From Aliamphritea hakodatensis (GTDB lineage: Bacteria > Pseudomonadota > Gammaproteobacteria > Pseudomonadales > Balneatricaceae): DNA of 64,000 nucleotides. The notes below the pieces were generated by a model that saw only the letters and a list, made by a program, of their open reading frames with translations, did no database searches and was not told where the DNA came from. Shown here one piece after another: positions 35,757-44,209 of the stretch (the stretch's first letter is position 1; each line of letters begins with the position of its first letter). The translations under genes were made by a program, and so were the position numbers. The DNA lies in NCBI RefSeq assembly GCF_024347195.1, contig NZ_AP025281.1, positions 1,426,001 through 1,490,000 of the forward strand, read 5' to 3'.

Positions 35757-36606
35757 ATTCTGAAATGAACCGCATCGACAGATCGATCGCCCGGCAGTCT
35801 TTTGTCAGCAGGCCGATAGAAATGTAATCAACACCGGTTTCTGCGATTGGCAGTAAGGTCTGATCGTTAATGCCGCCGGATGCTTCCAGCTTTAAAGGTT
35901 TACCCAGTTCGGTGTTCCTGGCAACAGCTGTGCGCATGTTTTCCAGGCTGAAGTTGTCCAGCATGACGGTATCGGCACCGGCATCCAGTGCCTGCTGAAA
36001 TTCGTCCAGGTTTTCCACTTCCACTTCTACCGGTTTGCCGGGTTCGTTGTATTTAGCGGTAGCGACGGCGTCTGCGATAGAACCACAGGCCATGATGTGG
36101 TTTTCTTTAATCAGGAAGGCGTCATACAGGCCGATACGGTGGTTAAAGCCACCACCGCAGCTTACCGCGTATTTCTGGGCGTTACGCAGGCCGGGAATGG
36201 TCTTGCGGGTATCAAGCAGTTTAACGCCTGTAGCGGCAACCAGCGATGCGTAATGCGCGCTGATGGTTGCCGTTCCTGATAGGGTCTGCAGGAAGTTAAG
36301 TGCAGCCCGTTCGGCGGTCAGCATTGAGCGGGCAGGCCCTTCAATCTCAAATAGTGTCTGATCAGCACTCACCCGGTCACCGTCAGCAACTTTCCAGTTC
36401 AGTTGCATACGCTCGTCAACCTGTCGGTAGACTTCTGTTACCCAGGCGGTGCCGCAAATAACGGCATCTTCCCGACAGATCACCCGTGCTTTAGCCGTTT
36501 GATCTTCCGGGATGAGGTGAGCGGTAATATCTCCGTCACCAATATCCTCTGCCAGCGCATTTGCGACAGTTGAATGCAGGTCTGCGAGTAATGGTGATTG
36601 AGTCAT
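35755..36606 (-). CDS. nadC: Nicotinate-nucleotide pyrophosphorylase (quinolinate PRTase)
   Basis: NadC, 283 residues, converts quinolinate and PRPP to nicotinate mononucleotide in NAD synthesis. Conserved elements are TLSGTAT, LLDTRKTIPGLRNAQKYAV, CGGGFNHRIGLYDAFLIKENH, VEVEVENLDE and LEASGGIN. Length is normal. It is divergent from ampD, an arrangement common in pseudomonads and relatives. Confidence 0.96.
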   Translation of the reverse strand: MTQSPLLADLHSTVANALAEDIGDGDITAHLIPEDQTAKARVICREDAVICGTAWVTEVYRQVDERMQLNWKVADGDRVSADQTLFEIEGPARSMLTAERAALNFLQTLSGTATISAHYASLVAATGVKLLDTRKTIPGLRNAQKYAVSCGGGFNHRIGLYDAFLIKENHIMACGSIADAVATAKYNEPGKPVEVEVENLDEFQQALDAGADTVMLDNFSLENMRTAVARNTELGKPLKLEASGGINDQTLLPIAETGVDYISIGLLTKDCRAIDLSMRFISE

Positions 36607-36798
36607 GCGTCTCTCGTTTTAAGCTGTTATTTAACAGTACGGCCATTCTGTATCTGATAGCTTCAAAAGCTGCGAACAAGGTAGAATGGCTGCAATTTAT
36701 GGCGCGATATTCTAATTCAGTCGGTTAATATATGCACCCTGAGTTTTTCTTTGTAAGACCACAGTGGCGTTTCAATGTGTGAGGAAGAGCGGTTATTT

Positions 36799-37335
36799 AT
36801 GAAAATTGTTGATGGCTGGTTAGTGAATGCTGATATCTGTGAATCCCCGAATCAGAATGACCGGCCTGCAGATATCTCCCCTGACTTACTGGTCGTACAT
36901 AACATCAGCTTGCCCCCGGGTGAGTTTGGTGGCGGTAATGTGGAGGCATTTTTCTGTAATAAGCTGAATGCCGGGAAACATCCTTACTTTGCTGAGATTT
37001 GTCATCTGCAGGTGTCGGCACATCTGCTGATTGAACGCTCAGGCAGAATGGTACAGTTTGTGTCATTTGATAAACGGGCCTGGCACGCGGGTATTTCTGA
37101 ATATCAGGGGCGTGAGGCCTGTAATGATTTTTCCGTGGGAATTGAGCTGGAAGGTTGTGACGATGTGCCCTATACCCTGATTCAGTATCAGAGGCTGTCG
37201 GAGGTGCATAAAGCTTTACAGGGGTATTACCCGGGCTTATCTGCGCAGGCGGTTACCGGTCATTCAGATATTGCGCCGGGGCGGAAAACTGACCCCGGAG
37301 CCGCATTTAACTGGCAGTATTTCAAGGCTCTCTAG
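36799..37335 (+). CDS. ampD: 1,6-anhydro-N-acetylmuramyl-L-alanine amidase AmpD
   Basis: A cytosolic zinc amidase of muropeptide recycling, 178 residues, whose loss derepresses AmpC beta-lactamase in other bacteria. Family stretches LVVHNISLPPGEFGGGNV and FDKRAWHAGISEYQGRE are nearly invariant. Zinc ligands are His34, His155 and Asp165 (E. coli 34, 154 and 164). ATG 36799 reproduces the E. coli numbering and has GAGGAAG upstream; ATG 36775 would add eight unsupported residues. It recycles wall fragments made downstream of the mur genes in this window. Confidence 0.94.
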   Translation: MKIVDGWLVNADICESPNQNDRPADISPDLLVVHNISLPPGEFGGGNVEAFFCNKLNAGKHPYFAEICHLQVSAHLLIERSGRMVQFVSFDKRAWHAGISEYQGREACNDFSVGIELEGCDDVPYTLIQYQRLSEVHKALQGYYPGLSAQAVTGHSDIAPGRKTDPGAAFNWQYFKAL

Positions 37336-37348
37336 CAAGATCTGTGAT

Positions 37349-38416
37349 TTAGTCCGTTGTGAATAACACCGGATTTCGGATATCCAGCTGGAGGTGGACG
37401 CTGTCGCCGGGCTGGTGTTCAACGTTGGCCGGTACTGCACAGATAAGGTGTTCACCTGATTCGAGTTCTAACTGATACTGGTGATAAGCGCCGCGGAAGG
37501 TTTTCTTCAGTAGCTGAGCCGCATAAGGGCTTTCGTGATTTTGCTGAACGTTATACTGGCGGACCAGCAGCTTTACATGCTCGCCGGGCGTCAGTGAGTG
37601 CGGGGCAGGGCTGCGGATTTTACCCAGTACGGTATCGACACAGTGTTCGCATGAGACCGTAGCATCGATCAGATTGCCCTGACCAACGAATTGCGCGACA
37701 AAAGGTGTCGCAGGGCTCTGGTAGACTGTCTTAGCCAGATCCCACTGGTGGATTTCACCTTCGTTCATAACACCGATTAAGTCAGCGATCGAAAAGGCTT
37801 CTGACTGGTCATGGCTGACAACCAGTGCACTGATACCTTCCTGCTTGAGAATACGGCGGACTTCAGGAACCAGGGTTTCACGGAGCTTGGCATCCAGCCC
37901 GGAAAAGGGCTCGTCCATCAGCAGTAAGTCAGGTTTTGGTGCCAGTGCTCTTGCCAGTGCGATGCGCTGCTGCTGACCGCCGGATAATTCATGGGGATAG
38001 CGTGCTGCATATTCCGGTAAACCAACGAGCATGAGCAGTTCGCTGATACGCTGCTGCTGTTGATCTGAGTCCAGATGACGGATACCAAAACGGATGTTAT
38101 CTGCAACAGTAAGGTGTGGGAATAACGCAACGTCCTGAAAAACCATGCCGATATTACGTTGCTCCGGTGGCAGAACACCGTTTACATCAGAAATCGTATT
38201 GCTGACCGTGCTGATGCTGCCTTTAACCGGTTTTTCAAAGCCAGCTATCGCCCGCAAAAGGGTGGACTTACCGCAGCCGCTGGGGCCGAGCAGGCAGCCA
38301 ATCTGTCCGGCCGCTAACTGTAAGCTGGCATTATGCACAACGGTCTTGTTGCCATAGGCAAGCTCAAGCTCTTTCAGTTCAAGCTGATATGTCAGTGAAG
38401 TTCCCTGGGCGTTCAT
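37349..38416 (-). CDS. fbpC: Fe(III) ABC transporter ATPase (FbpC-like)
   Basis: The ATP-binding subunit of an iron-type importer, 355 residues. Walker A is GPSGCGKST (44-52); the signature is LSGGQQQR and Walker B is LLLMDEPFSGLD. A C-terminal TOBE-like domain follows. The class (CysA/FbpC/PotA) is clear; iron specificity is inferred from the linked permease and binding protein. ATG 38416 has an AGAG at suitable spacing; ATG 38422 is the alternative. Convergent with ampD, with only 13 bases between and no clear terminator. Confidence 0.9.
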   Translation of the reverse strand: MNAQGTSLTYQLELKELELAYGNKTVVHNASLQLAAGQIGCLLGPSGCGKSTLLRAIAGFEKPVKGSISTVSNTISDVNGVLPPEQRNIGMVFQDVALFPHLTVADNIRFGIRHLDSDQQQQRISELLMLVGLPEYAARYPHELSGGQQQRIALARALAPKPDLLLMDEPFSGLDAKLRETLVPEVRRILKQEGISALVVSHDQSEAFSIADLIGVMNEGEIHQWDLAKTVYQSPATPFVAQFVGQGNLIDATVSCEHCVDTVLGKIRSPAPHSLTPGEHVKLLVRQYNVQQNHESPYAAQLLKKTFRGAYHQYQLELESGEHLICAVPANVEHQPGDSVHLQLDIRNPVLFTTD

Positions 38417-38471
38417 AGTCATCTCTTTACAACAGACTGCATGACAGCAGATGAGGTTTTCAGTGCAGGCA

Positions 38472-40121
38472 TTATTCTTTTCCCCGGGCAATAGAACGGC
38501 TCAGTAATATTACCGGTAACAGCCCGACAGCGACAATCATCAGTGAAGCAGGGGCTGCATCAATGAGGCGTTCATCAGAGGCCAGTTCAAATGCCCTGAC
38601 GGCCAGTGTATTAAAGTTGAATGGCCGCAGTATCAGTGTTGCCGGGAGTTCTTTGAGTACATCAACGAACACAATCAACAGCGCAGTTAAGACCGAGCTG
38701 CGCATCAGTGGTACGTGAATGCGCTTTAATACCTGAGTCGGAGTACAGCCCAGCGAGCGACCTGCGCTGTCAACACTGGGTTTTATCTTATCCAGCCCGG
38801 TTTGAATTGACCCCAGTGAGACTGCCAGAAAGCGGACCATATATGCAAATAATAGAGCGAATAACGTGCCTGAGAAGATCAGCCCGGGGTTAAAGCCAAA
38901 CCATTCTGAAGACAGGTTGATCAGTTGGTGATCCAGCCATGCCATCGGAATAAGAATGCCGATGGCGATAATGGTGCCGGGCAGCGCGTAACCCATGCCG
39001 GCGACCATAACCGATGTCCGGACACGTTTGTGATCATTCATACGTCTGGCATAAGCCAGAATGAGTGCCAGACACACCGCCAGAACGGCTGCTGCCGATG
39101 CCAGCGTAAATGAATTCCAGGCAAGTTCGATAAAATCCTGAGGATTAAATTCAGCCTGTGTTATGGCCCAGTTGAGCAGTACTCCGCCGGGTAGCAGGAA
39201 GCCAAATAAAACCGGGAGCAGGCATACAAAGAAAGCCGATGTCGCCTGCATGCCAGAGAGTTGAACCAGCTTAGGTTGTTTTCTCTGCTCGTTATTCGCA
39301 TGGTATTTAATCTGCCTTCTGGAATATTTTTCCAGCAGGATGAGCAGTACCACAAAACCCAGTAGCATTGCCGCCAGCTGTGCTGCGGCTGCCGAGTCAC
39401 CCAAGCCATAGAATGTGCGGAAAATACCGGTTGTGAAGGTGGCTACACCGAAATACTGCACGGTGCCGTAATCGGCGAGGGTTTCCATTAACGCCAGCGT
39501 CAGGCCGGCAATGATTGCCGGGCGGGCAAGTGGCAGAGCCAGTTTGAAAAAGGCTTTCTGGCGGCTGTATCCAAGGGTTCTGCTGACTTCAAGGGCACTG
39601 CTTGACTGCTCGAGGAAAGCCGCTCTGCTCAGCAGATACACGTACGGGTACAGCACCAGAGATAACATGACGGTGGCACCGCCCAGTGAGCGGATTTCGA
39701 AGAAGTAATATTCACCGTAGCCAAGCCCGGTGATGTTCCTGATCAGGCTCTGTACGGGGCCGGCAAAATCCAGTAGTCCGGTATAGGTGTAGGCAATGAT
39801 ATAGGCGGGCACTGCCAGCGGTAGCAGTAGCGCCCAGGTGAATATTTTGCGGCCGGGAAAGTCACAAACGCTGGTCAGCCAGGCAGGAGGGACCCCCAGC
39901 AATAAAACGCCGACGCTGACGCCAATCAGCAACGCCAGCGAGTTGCCTACGTAATCGCCCAGTACTGTGCTGAACAGATGACTCCAGACATCGACAGAGC
40001 CTGCGAACAGGAATGCGCAGATCACCAGTACCGGGAGAGCAAGGATGCTTGCAATCAGTACGGCTGAGCCAGATAACCAGTTAATGTTTCTGGCGGTTGA
40101 GCTGAATGTCTGCGTCGTCAT
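38472..40121 (-). CDS. fbpB: Fe(III) ABC transporter permease, fused two-domain (FbpB-like)
   Basis: A 549-residue membrane protein with two consecutive ABC permease domains, each about six helices, as in FbpB/SfuB. Each half carries an EAA-type coupling loop: EVSRTLGYSRQKAFFKLALP in the first and SVDSAGRSLGCTPTQVLKRI in the second. A single polypeptide therefore forms the whole pore. ATG 40121 is used because the upstream extension to 40160 crosses the hairpin after fbpA. It lies 55 bases before fbpC. Confidence 0.9.
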   Translation of the reverse strand: MTTQTFSSTARNINWLSGSAVLIASILALPVLVICAFLFAGSVDVWSHLFSTVLGDYVGNSLALLIGVSVGVLLLGVPPAWLTSVCDFPGRKIFTWALLLPLAVPAYIIAYTYTGLLDFAGPVQSLIRNITGLGYGEYYFFEIRSLGGATVMLSLVLYPYVYLLSRAAFLEQSSSALEVSRTLGYSRQKAFFKLALPLARPAIIAGLTLALMETLADYGTVQYFGVATFTTGIFRTFYGLGDSAAAAQLAAMLLGFVVLLILLEKYSRRQIKYHANNEQRKQPKLVQLSGMQATSAFFVCLLPVLFGFLLPGGVLLNWAITQAEFNPQDFIELAWNSFTLASAAAVLAVCLALILAYARRMNDHKRVRTSVMVAGMGYALPGTIIAIGILIPMAWLDHQLINLSSEWFGFNPGLIFSGTLFALLFAYMVRFLAVSLGSIQTGLDKIKPSVDSAGRSLGCTPTQVLKRIHVPLMRSSVLTALLIVFVDVLKELPATLILRPFNFNTLAVRAFELASDERLIDAAPASLMIVAVGLLPVILLSRSIARGKE

Positions 40122-40144
40122 AAAAATCAATCTTACAAAAATAC

Positions 40145-40191
40145 AAAAAGCGTCAGCCACTCATTTCACTTAAAAATGAGTGGCAACGCTT
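40145..40191 (-). terminator. Hairpin between the binding-protein and permease genes
   Basis: Read on the minus strand, AAGCGT and GCCACTCATTT pair with AAATGAGTGGC and ACGCTT, ending in five Ts. A long, nearly perfect stem placed after the binding-protein gene and before the permease gene is typical of ABC import operons, where it favours excess binding protein by partial termination or mRNA protection. Confidence 0.75.
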
Positions 40192-40225
40192 GGAGGCATG
40201 CGCCGTTATGCAGGGAGGGCAGGCT

Positions 40226-41257
40226 TTATTTCCAGCCAGCGCGGTCCATAAGTTCAACGGCTGCGCGGTTGTTTTCCCCCAGTTTGCTGAGTTCAACAGT
40301 ATCCGCTTTAAAGTCACCAAATTCTCTGAGTACACTGGAAACATCGCTGCCTGCAACAACCGGGTACTCACTGTTGACTTCGGCGTACCACTTCTGCGAT
40401 TCAGCGGAAGTCAGGAACTCAATCAGTTTAATTGCGTTTTCTTTGTTTTTAGAGGCTTTGGTTACACCGGCACCACTGACGTTAACGTGGGTGCCGCGGT
40501 CATCCTGGTTTGCCCAGAAAACGCCAACATTGTTAACCAGTTGTTTGTCTGCATCTTTGCTGCTGTTGGCCAGGCGGCCGAAGTAATACGTATTGGCCAG
40601 GGTCAGGTCACAGACGCCTGCATTGACTGCCCGCAGCTGATCGGTGTCGCCACCGGCAGGCGGTTTGGCAAAGTTTTTCACAAAGCCTTTTGCCCAGTTT
40701 TCGGTTTGCTCTGTGCCATTGGCTTCCAGCATCGCTGCAACCAGCGACTGGTTGTAAACATTATTGGAAGAGCGGGAGCAGATTTTGCCTTTCCATTTAG
40801 GATCTGCCAGGTCTTCATAAGTGCTTAACTGGGCAGGATCAACTTTGTCTTTTGCGTAAAAGATCGTCCGGGCACGCTGTGACAGGCCATACCACTGGCG
40901 ATCGGTATCCCGCAAATGAGCAGGGATAGCAGCATCCAGTGTTTCGCTGGTAATTGATTGTAATACTTTTGCATCTTTCGCCCGCTGCAGACGGCCGGCA
41001 TCAACAGTAATAAAAACATCTGCCGGGCTGGCTGAACCTTCTATCTGCAGACGTTTCAGCAGAGCATCCGCATTGCCGGTGACCAGGTTTACCACAATGT
41101 TGGTTTCTGCTTCGAATTTATCCAGAAGGGGCTTGATCAGCGCTTCTTTACGGGCTGAATAGACATTGACCAGATCTGAATCTGCCAGTACCGGAAGGGC
41201 GAATGAGCTAAATAACGTGCCGGCTGTCAGGGCGAAAATACCAAAACGATTTGCCAT
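40226..41257 (-). CDS. fbpA: Periplasmic Fe(III)-binding protein (FbpA/FutA-like)
   Basis: The substrate-binding subunit, 343 residues. A signal peptide (about residues 1-25, ending VLA) is followed by DLVNVYSARKEALIKPLLDKF, the usual FbpA start. Iron-ligand candidates are the tyrosines in the NTYYFGRL segment and the early YSARKE tyrosine; SQRARTIFYAKD is a family hallmark. First gene of fbpA-fbpB-fbpC, with a -10 box and possible Fur half-site upstream. Ferric ion is the likely ligand but is not proved by sequence. Confidence 0.91.
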   Translation of the reverse strand: MANRFGIFALTAGTLFSSFALPVLADSDLVNVYSARKEALIKPLLDKFEAETNIVVNLVTGNADALLKRLQIEGSASPADVFITVDAGRLQRAKDAKVLQSITSETLDAAIPAHLRDTDRQWYGLSQRARTIFYAKDKVDPAQLSTYEDLADPKWKGKICSRSSNNVYNQSLVAAMLEANGTEQTENWAKGFVKNFAKPPAGGDTDQLRAVNAGVCDLTLANTYYFGRLANSSKDADKQLVNNVGVFWANQDDRGTHVNVSGAGVTKASKNKENAIKLIEFLTSAESQKWYAEVNSEYPVVAGSDVSSVLREFGDFKADTVELSKLGENNRAAVELMDRAGWK

Positions 41258-41286
41258 CGAAGATACCTTACTGTGGGTGGTTAGCG

Positions 41287-41308
41287 GTTGGTCTGTTTGG
41301 TGACCAAC
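41287..41308. repeat. Inverted repeat in the fbpA leader
   Basis: GTTGGTC and GACCAAC are perfect 7-bp arms with an eight-base loop, 29 bases before the fbpA start and downstream of the proposed -10. In RNA it would form a leader hairpin; as DNA it could be an operator. Confidence 0.45.
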
Positions 41309-41321
41309 GGATAGTTAAGTC

Positions 41322-41351
41322 GATTATAAATGATAACGGTTTGTATTTGTA
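41322..41351 (-). promoter_or_regulatory. fbpA promoter with possible Fur half-site
   Basis: On the minus strand a perfect TATAAT lies at 41328-41323, with a weak TACAAA 17 bp upstream. A TGATAA half-site overlaps the spacer. A full Fur 7-1-7 palindrome is not present, so iron control is plausible but weakly supported here. Confidence 0.35.
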
Positions 41352-41375
41352 GCATCGTTACGGATGCTGAGTGAT

Positions 41376-42365
41376 TTATCTGCGCTGGATCAATGTCTTA
41401 AAAATCCGGGGCTTTCGCAGTGAATTCCTGATGAGAAGCGCTGCTTCAGCGAAAGGCTGCAGATAGAGTTGTTTTAACGAATGCTCATTAGCCTCTTCTG
41501 TTTTGCTGATGCCAAAACTGAGCCGGGTATCAGGTTCTGATAAGTGCAGACAGCCGAACAGGCGATCCCAGACAGCCAGTGCTGCCCCGAAGTTTTTATC
41601 AAAATGCCGTGGCGCTGTGGAATGATGAATCTGGTGCTGGGCCGGAGAGATCAGCCAGCGTTCCAATGGTTGCCAGTAATGGATTGCAACATGACTGTGG
41701 CGCAGGTTGGAGCCGGTTACGTTAAACGCAAATACCAGTACGTTTGCCCCCAGTACGGTAATCAGGTCTACCTGGTTGGCAAACAGGAATACGAATAAAG
41801 CAATGCTGATACCCTGTACAAGGCTACTGCGCAGAGAAAACAAAATCCCTTCAACTGGATGTGTTCTCAGAACCGTCAGCGGCGTCATCGTACGGGCACT
41901 GTGATGTACTTTGTGAAATGCCCAGAGCACCGGCCAGCGGTGCATCAGGTAGTGAAGATAGAAGCGGGCAAAGTCGTCCAGAATAAACAGCCAGAGGGTG
42001 AAGCCGGCGGCTATCTGCCAGTCCTCAAGAAGAATGAGCGGACGGAAGCCTGCCGTACTTTGCAGCCACTGAAACATAAAGGTGGCGATGGTCAGCTTGG
42101 CGAGTAAAGCGGGTGCAAGTACAGTAAATAACAGCCTGTTGATTATAAAAATCAGCCCGTCGGCCCGACTGGATCTGGACAGCCACGCCTGTTTATCGAA
42201 GCAGGTTCGCCAGGCATGTGTCATTTTTTGCTTCTTAAGTAAGGTCAGCCAGGCGAGAGCGATAATCAGGGCACAGCCCAGATACCCAACAAACAGACGC
42301 TTACGTGGGTCGAAAAAGTTTGCGTAAATATCGCTGCTAAATTCAGAAAATATAGTATCGAACAC
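41376..42365 (-). CDS. Sterol desaturase / fatty acid hydroxylase family protein
   Basis: A membrane di-iron oxygenase of about 329 residues. The histidine clusters HYLMH, HKVHH and HQIHH, plus RHSHVAIH, are the iron ligands of this superfamily, set among four or more helices. The start is taken as GTG 42365, just before FDTIFSEF. The ORF is open to ATG 42488, but a near-consensus promoter (42421-42449) lies inside that extension, the extra 41 residues look unlike the family, and no Shine-Dalgarno precedes the ATG. Substrate is unknown. It lies between two iron-linked loci and is an iron enzyme itself. Confidence 0.85.
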   Translation of the reverse strand: MFDTIFSEFSSDIYANFFDPRKRLFVGYLGCALIIALAWLTLLKKQKMTHAWRTCFDKQAWLSRSSRADGLIFIINRLLFTVLAPALLAKLTIATFMFQWLQSTAGFRPLILLEDWQIAAGFTLWLFILDDFARFYLHYLMHRWPVLWAFHKVHHSARTMTPLTVLRTHPVEGILFSLRSSLVQGISIALFVFLFANQVDLITVLGANVLVFAFNVTGSNLRHSHVAIHYWQPLERWLISPAQHQIHHSTAPRHFDKNFGAALAVWDRLFGCLHLSEPDTRLSFGISKTEEANEHSLKQLYLQPFAEAALLIRNSLRKPRIFKTLIQRR

Positions 42366-42420
42366 GTTACTGCCTGGAGTCGGATAGGTTACTGCGAATC
42401 TGACCTGATAAGGTTTACCG

Positions 42421-42449
42421 AGTATATTTTTAAGTCTGGATATTGTCAG
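42421..42449 (-). promoter_or_regulatory. Promoter of the fatty-acid-hydroxylase-like gene
   Basis: On the minus strand CTGACA (42449-42444), a 17-bp spacer and TATACT (42426-42421): five of six matches in each box. Its start point would lie about 48 bases before GTG 42365. Confidence 0.65.
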
Positions 42450-42513
42450 CAGTTTCAGGGCGTAGAGGCTGATGTCTGTTTGATCCATGTCAGCCGGTGC
42501 CGAATCAGCGCTG

Positions 42514-42547
42514 AAAAAAAACCGCAGAGAGTGTCTGCGGTTTTTTT
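42514..42547. terminator. Terminator after the DUF4856 gene
   Basis: AAAAAACCGCAGA and TCTGCGGTTTTTT pair perfectly around GAGTG, with A and T runs on both sides so it works in either direction. It ends the DUF4856 transcript before the hydroxylase gene. Confidence 0.93.
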
Positions 42548-42570
42548 GTTTACTGACACAGGTTGCTATA

Positions 42571-43989
42571 TCAGTCGTTTTCAGCGCTGTCAGCAGAACC
42601 CAGCTTGTCGGCCAGGTCAGACAGGTTTGCCAACTGATCGTTGTTGTTGGCTACCAGGCTGAACTTGTCTTTCAGCAGCTGCTGTACTTTCAGCATGTTC
42701 AGTGCGTACTCGTTCAGAGATACAGAGTTAGACTGCTGGTAGTTACCTTTGGCATCGATACCGGAAATCTGAGTGTTACCCAGCAGAACCGGGCTGTAAC
42801 CGATCAGACGGTTCAGCTGAACCGCTGTTTCGCCCAGGTCTTTTCCGCCGGTTTGCAATGACATAGCGAAGCCTTTCAGCTCGCCCCAGTGCTTGGCGTA
42901 CTTGCGGTACAGCTTTTCGATATCAGCATTGCTTTCAACTGCTGCCTGCAGGGCGATCGCATCTTTGTAAACAGAACCGGCATATTTAAATGCTGCTTCA
43001 GCAATGACTTTTTCCCAGTTAGTTTTGATGGTTTTCGCGTAACCCATAAGAGCTTCACGCTGCTGAGCAGTCAGGTCTTCACCGTTTGCAGACGTGATCA
43101 GCTCACGGCCATCAATGAATGCTTTGGTGATGGTATGCATGTAGTCAGACTTGCCGCCTTTGTCTGCATTAGCTGCATAGTAACCGTGGGCAAAAGTCAT
43201 TTCTGTTTTCAGGTCGATCATGCCATCGTTGTTGGCATCAGCGGCTTTGAATACGTCTTTCTTACCTTTAGCAATGGCGTAAGCGGTTTTAGCGTCCATC
43301 GTCAGGGCATGTGCCGGTACACCGAAGTAGCCAAAAGCTTCATCCCAAACGTGCTCTTTACCGGTGTAAGGTGTGCCTTCTTTGTAGGCTTTACCGTTAG
43401 GTTTGTTACCTGCTTCCAGTTTCTCATCCAGATAGTTATCAACTGCCTGGTTGTAGAAGACAGCGCCCATTGCAAACTTGGAAATCAGCTGGGTGTAGTC
43501 CAGGCCGGTCAGCGGATCAAAGCCTTTATTAGTCGCTGCAGCTTTCTTGATCATGAATTCGATAACTTCAGCACCGGTCATGTTGCCAGGCCAGCCGTTT
43601 ACAGCGCCCTTGTAGGTTTTACCTGCCAGATTTTTCTTTTTAGAAAGCTCATCGATCTGAGACTGCTTAACTTTAAAGCCTTCTTTTGAAGCTGGATCAA
43701 TGATGGCACGGCCAGCATCTTTACCTGCAAAGTAAGCCAGCATCTGAGTTTCCAGCTCAGGGTTGGCAGAGCCGTTGCCTTTGCCTGTCAGTTTTTTCAG
43801 CGAGTTGTGCAGGGCGTGACGTGCAATCTGGCCGCCGTAGGAAACAGAGCTTTTCTTATCGCCGTTATAGTCTTTAACGGTAACTGGGAAGTCCGCATAA
43901 ACTTTGTGGCTGTCAGCCAGAGTTGCCTGGGAAGCAAGCATACCAGAGGTAGCGAAAGTAACTGCTAATGCGAGAGATTTAAGTTTCAC
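42571..43989 (-). CDS. Secreted DUF4856 domain protein
   Basis: A 472-residue exported protein; a signal peptide ends near residue 25 (ATLA, then DSHKVY). The body matches the DUF4856 family as I know it (VTVKDYNGDKKSSVSYGGQIARH near the start, then long helices). An EF-hand/dockerin-like loop, DANNDGMID (251-259), suggests calcium binding, though position 12 is Thr rather than Glu. DUF4856 genes occur near imelysin and iron-uptake genes in marine bacteria. A good Fur-box match lies upstream. Its function is unknown; iron capture at the cell surface or in the periplasm is inference. Confidence 0.82.
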   Translation of the reverse strand: MKLKSLALAVTFATSGMLASQATLADSHKVYADFPVTVKDYNGDKKSSVSYGGQIARHALHNSLKKLTGKGNGSANPELETQMLAYFAGKDAGRAIIDPASKEGFKVKQSQIDELSKKKNLAGKTYKGAVNGWPGNMTGAEVIEFMIKKAAATNKGFDPLTGLDYTQLISKFAMGAVFYNQAVDNYLDEKLEAGNKPNGKAYKEGTPYTGKEHVWDEAFGYFGVPAHALTMDAKTAYAIAKGKKDVFKAADANNDGMIDLKTEMTFAHGYYAANADKGGKSDYMHTITKAFIDGRELITSANGEDLTAQQREALMGYAKTIKTNWEKVIAEAAFKYAGSVYKDAIALQAAVESNADIEKLYRKYAKHWGELKGFAMSLQTGGKDLGETAVQLNRLIGYSPVLLGNTQISGIDAKGNYQQSNSVSLNEYALNMLKVQQLLKDKFSLVANNNDQLANLSDLADKLGSADSAEND

Positions 43990-44079
43990 GGTAATAAGAC
44001 CTTTAACTGAACAGGTGTGAATATCCAGTGCATGAGGTCCGTGTCAGACTTCAGGCACGCTTATTTAAGATGGCAGGAA

Positions 44080-44122
44080 GTTATCATAATCGTATTCAAG
44101 GGGCAATTAATAGTTATTATCA
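44080..44122 (-). promoter_or_regulatory. Fur box and promoter upstream of the DUF4856 gene
   Basis: Minus-strand TGATAATAACTATTA (44122-44108) matches the Fur 7-1-7 consensus at 12 of 14 positions. GATTATGATAAC (44091-44080) is a second partial site and contains a TATGAT -10 candidate. Together they cover the probable promoter, as expected for iron repression. Confidence 0.6.
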
Positions 44123-44209
44123 TTTAGATTATGTTTGATGCGGGTCATATTTGCAGAGAATAAGCAGTCTATCTGAAAGCTGAGCTGATCGGTTTGACGG
44201 ATGTCATGT

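Noticed and set aside
40190..40828. 212-codon plus-strand reading frame
   Set aside because: Antisense to the Fe(III)-binding protein gene and overlapping the operon hairpin.
42889..43689. 266-codon plus-strand reading frame
   Set aside because: Lies wholly antisense to the DUF4856 gene, whose signal peptide, codon use and upstream Fur site mark it as the real one. The antisense product is Cys/Phe-rich without family similarity.
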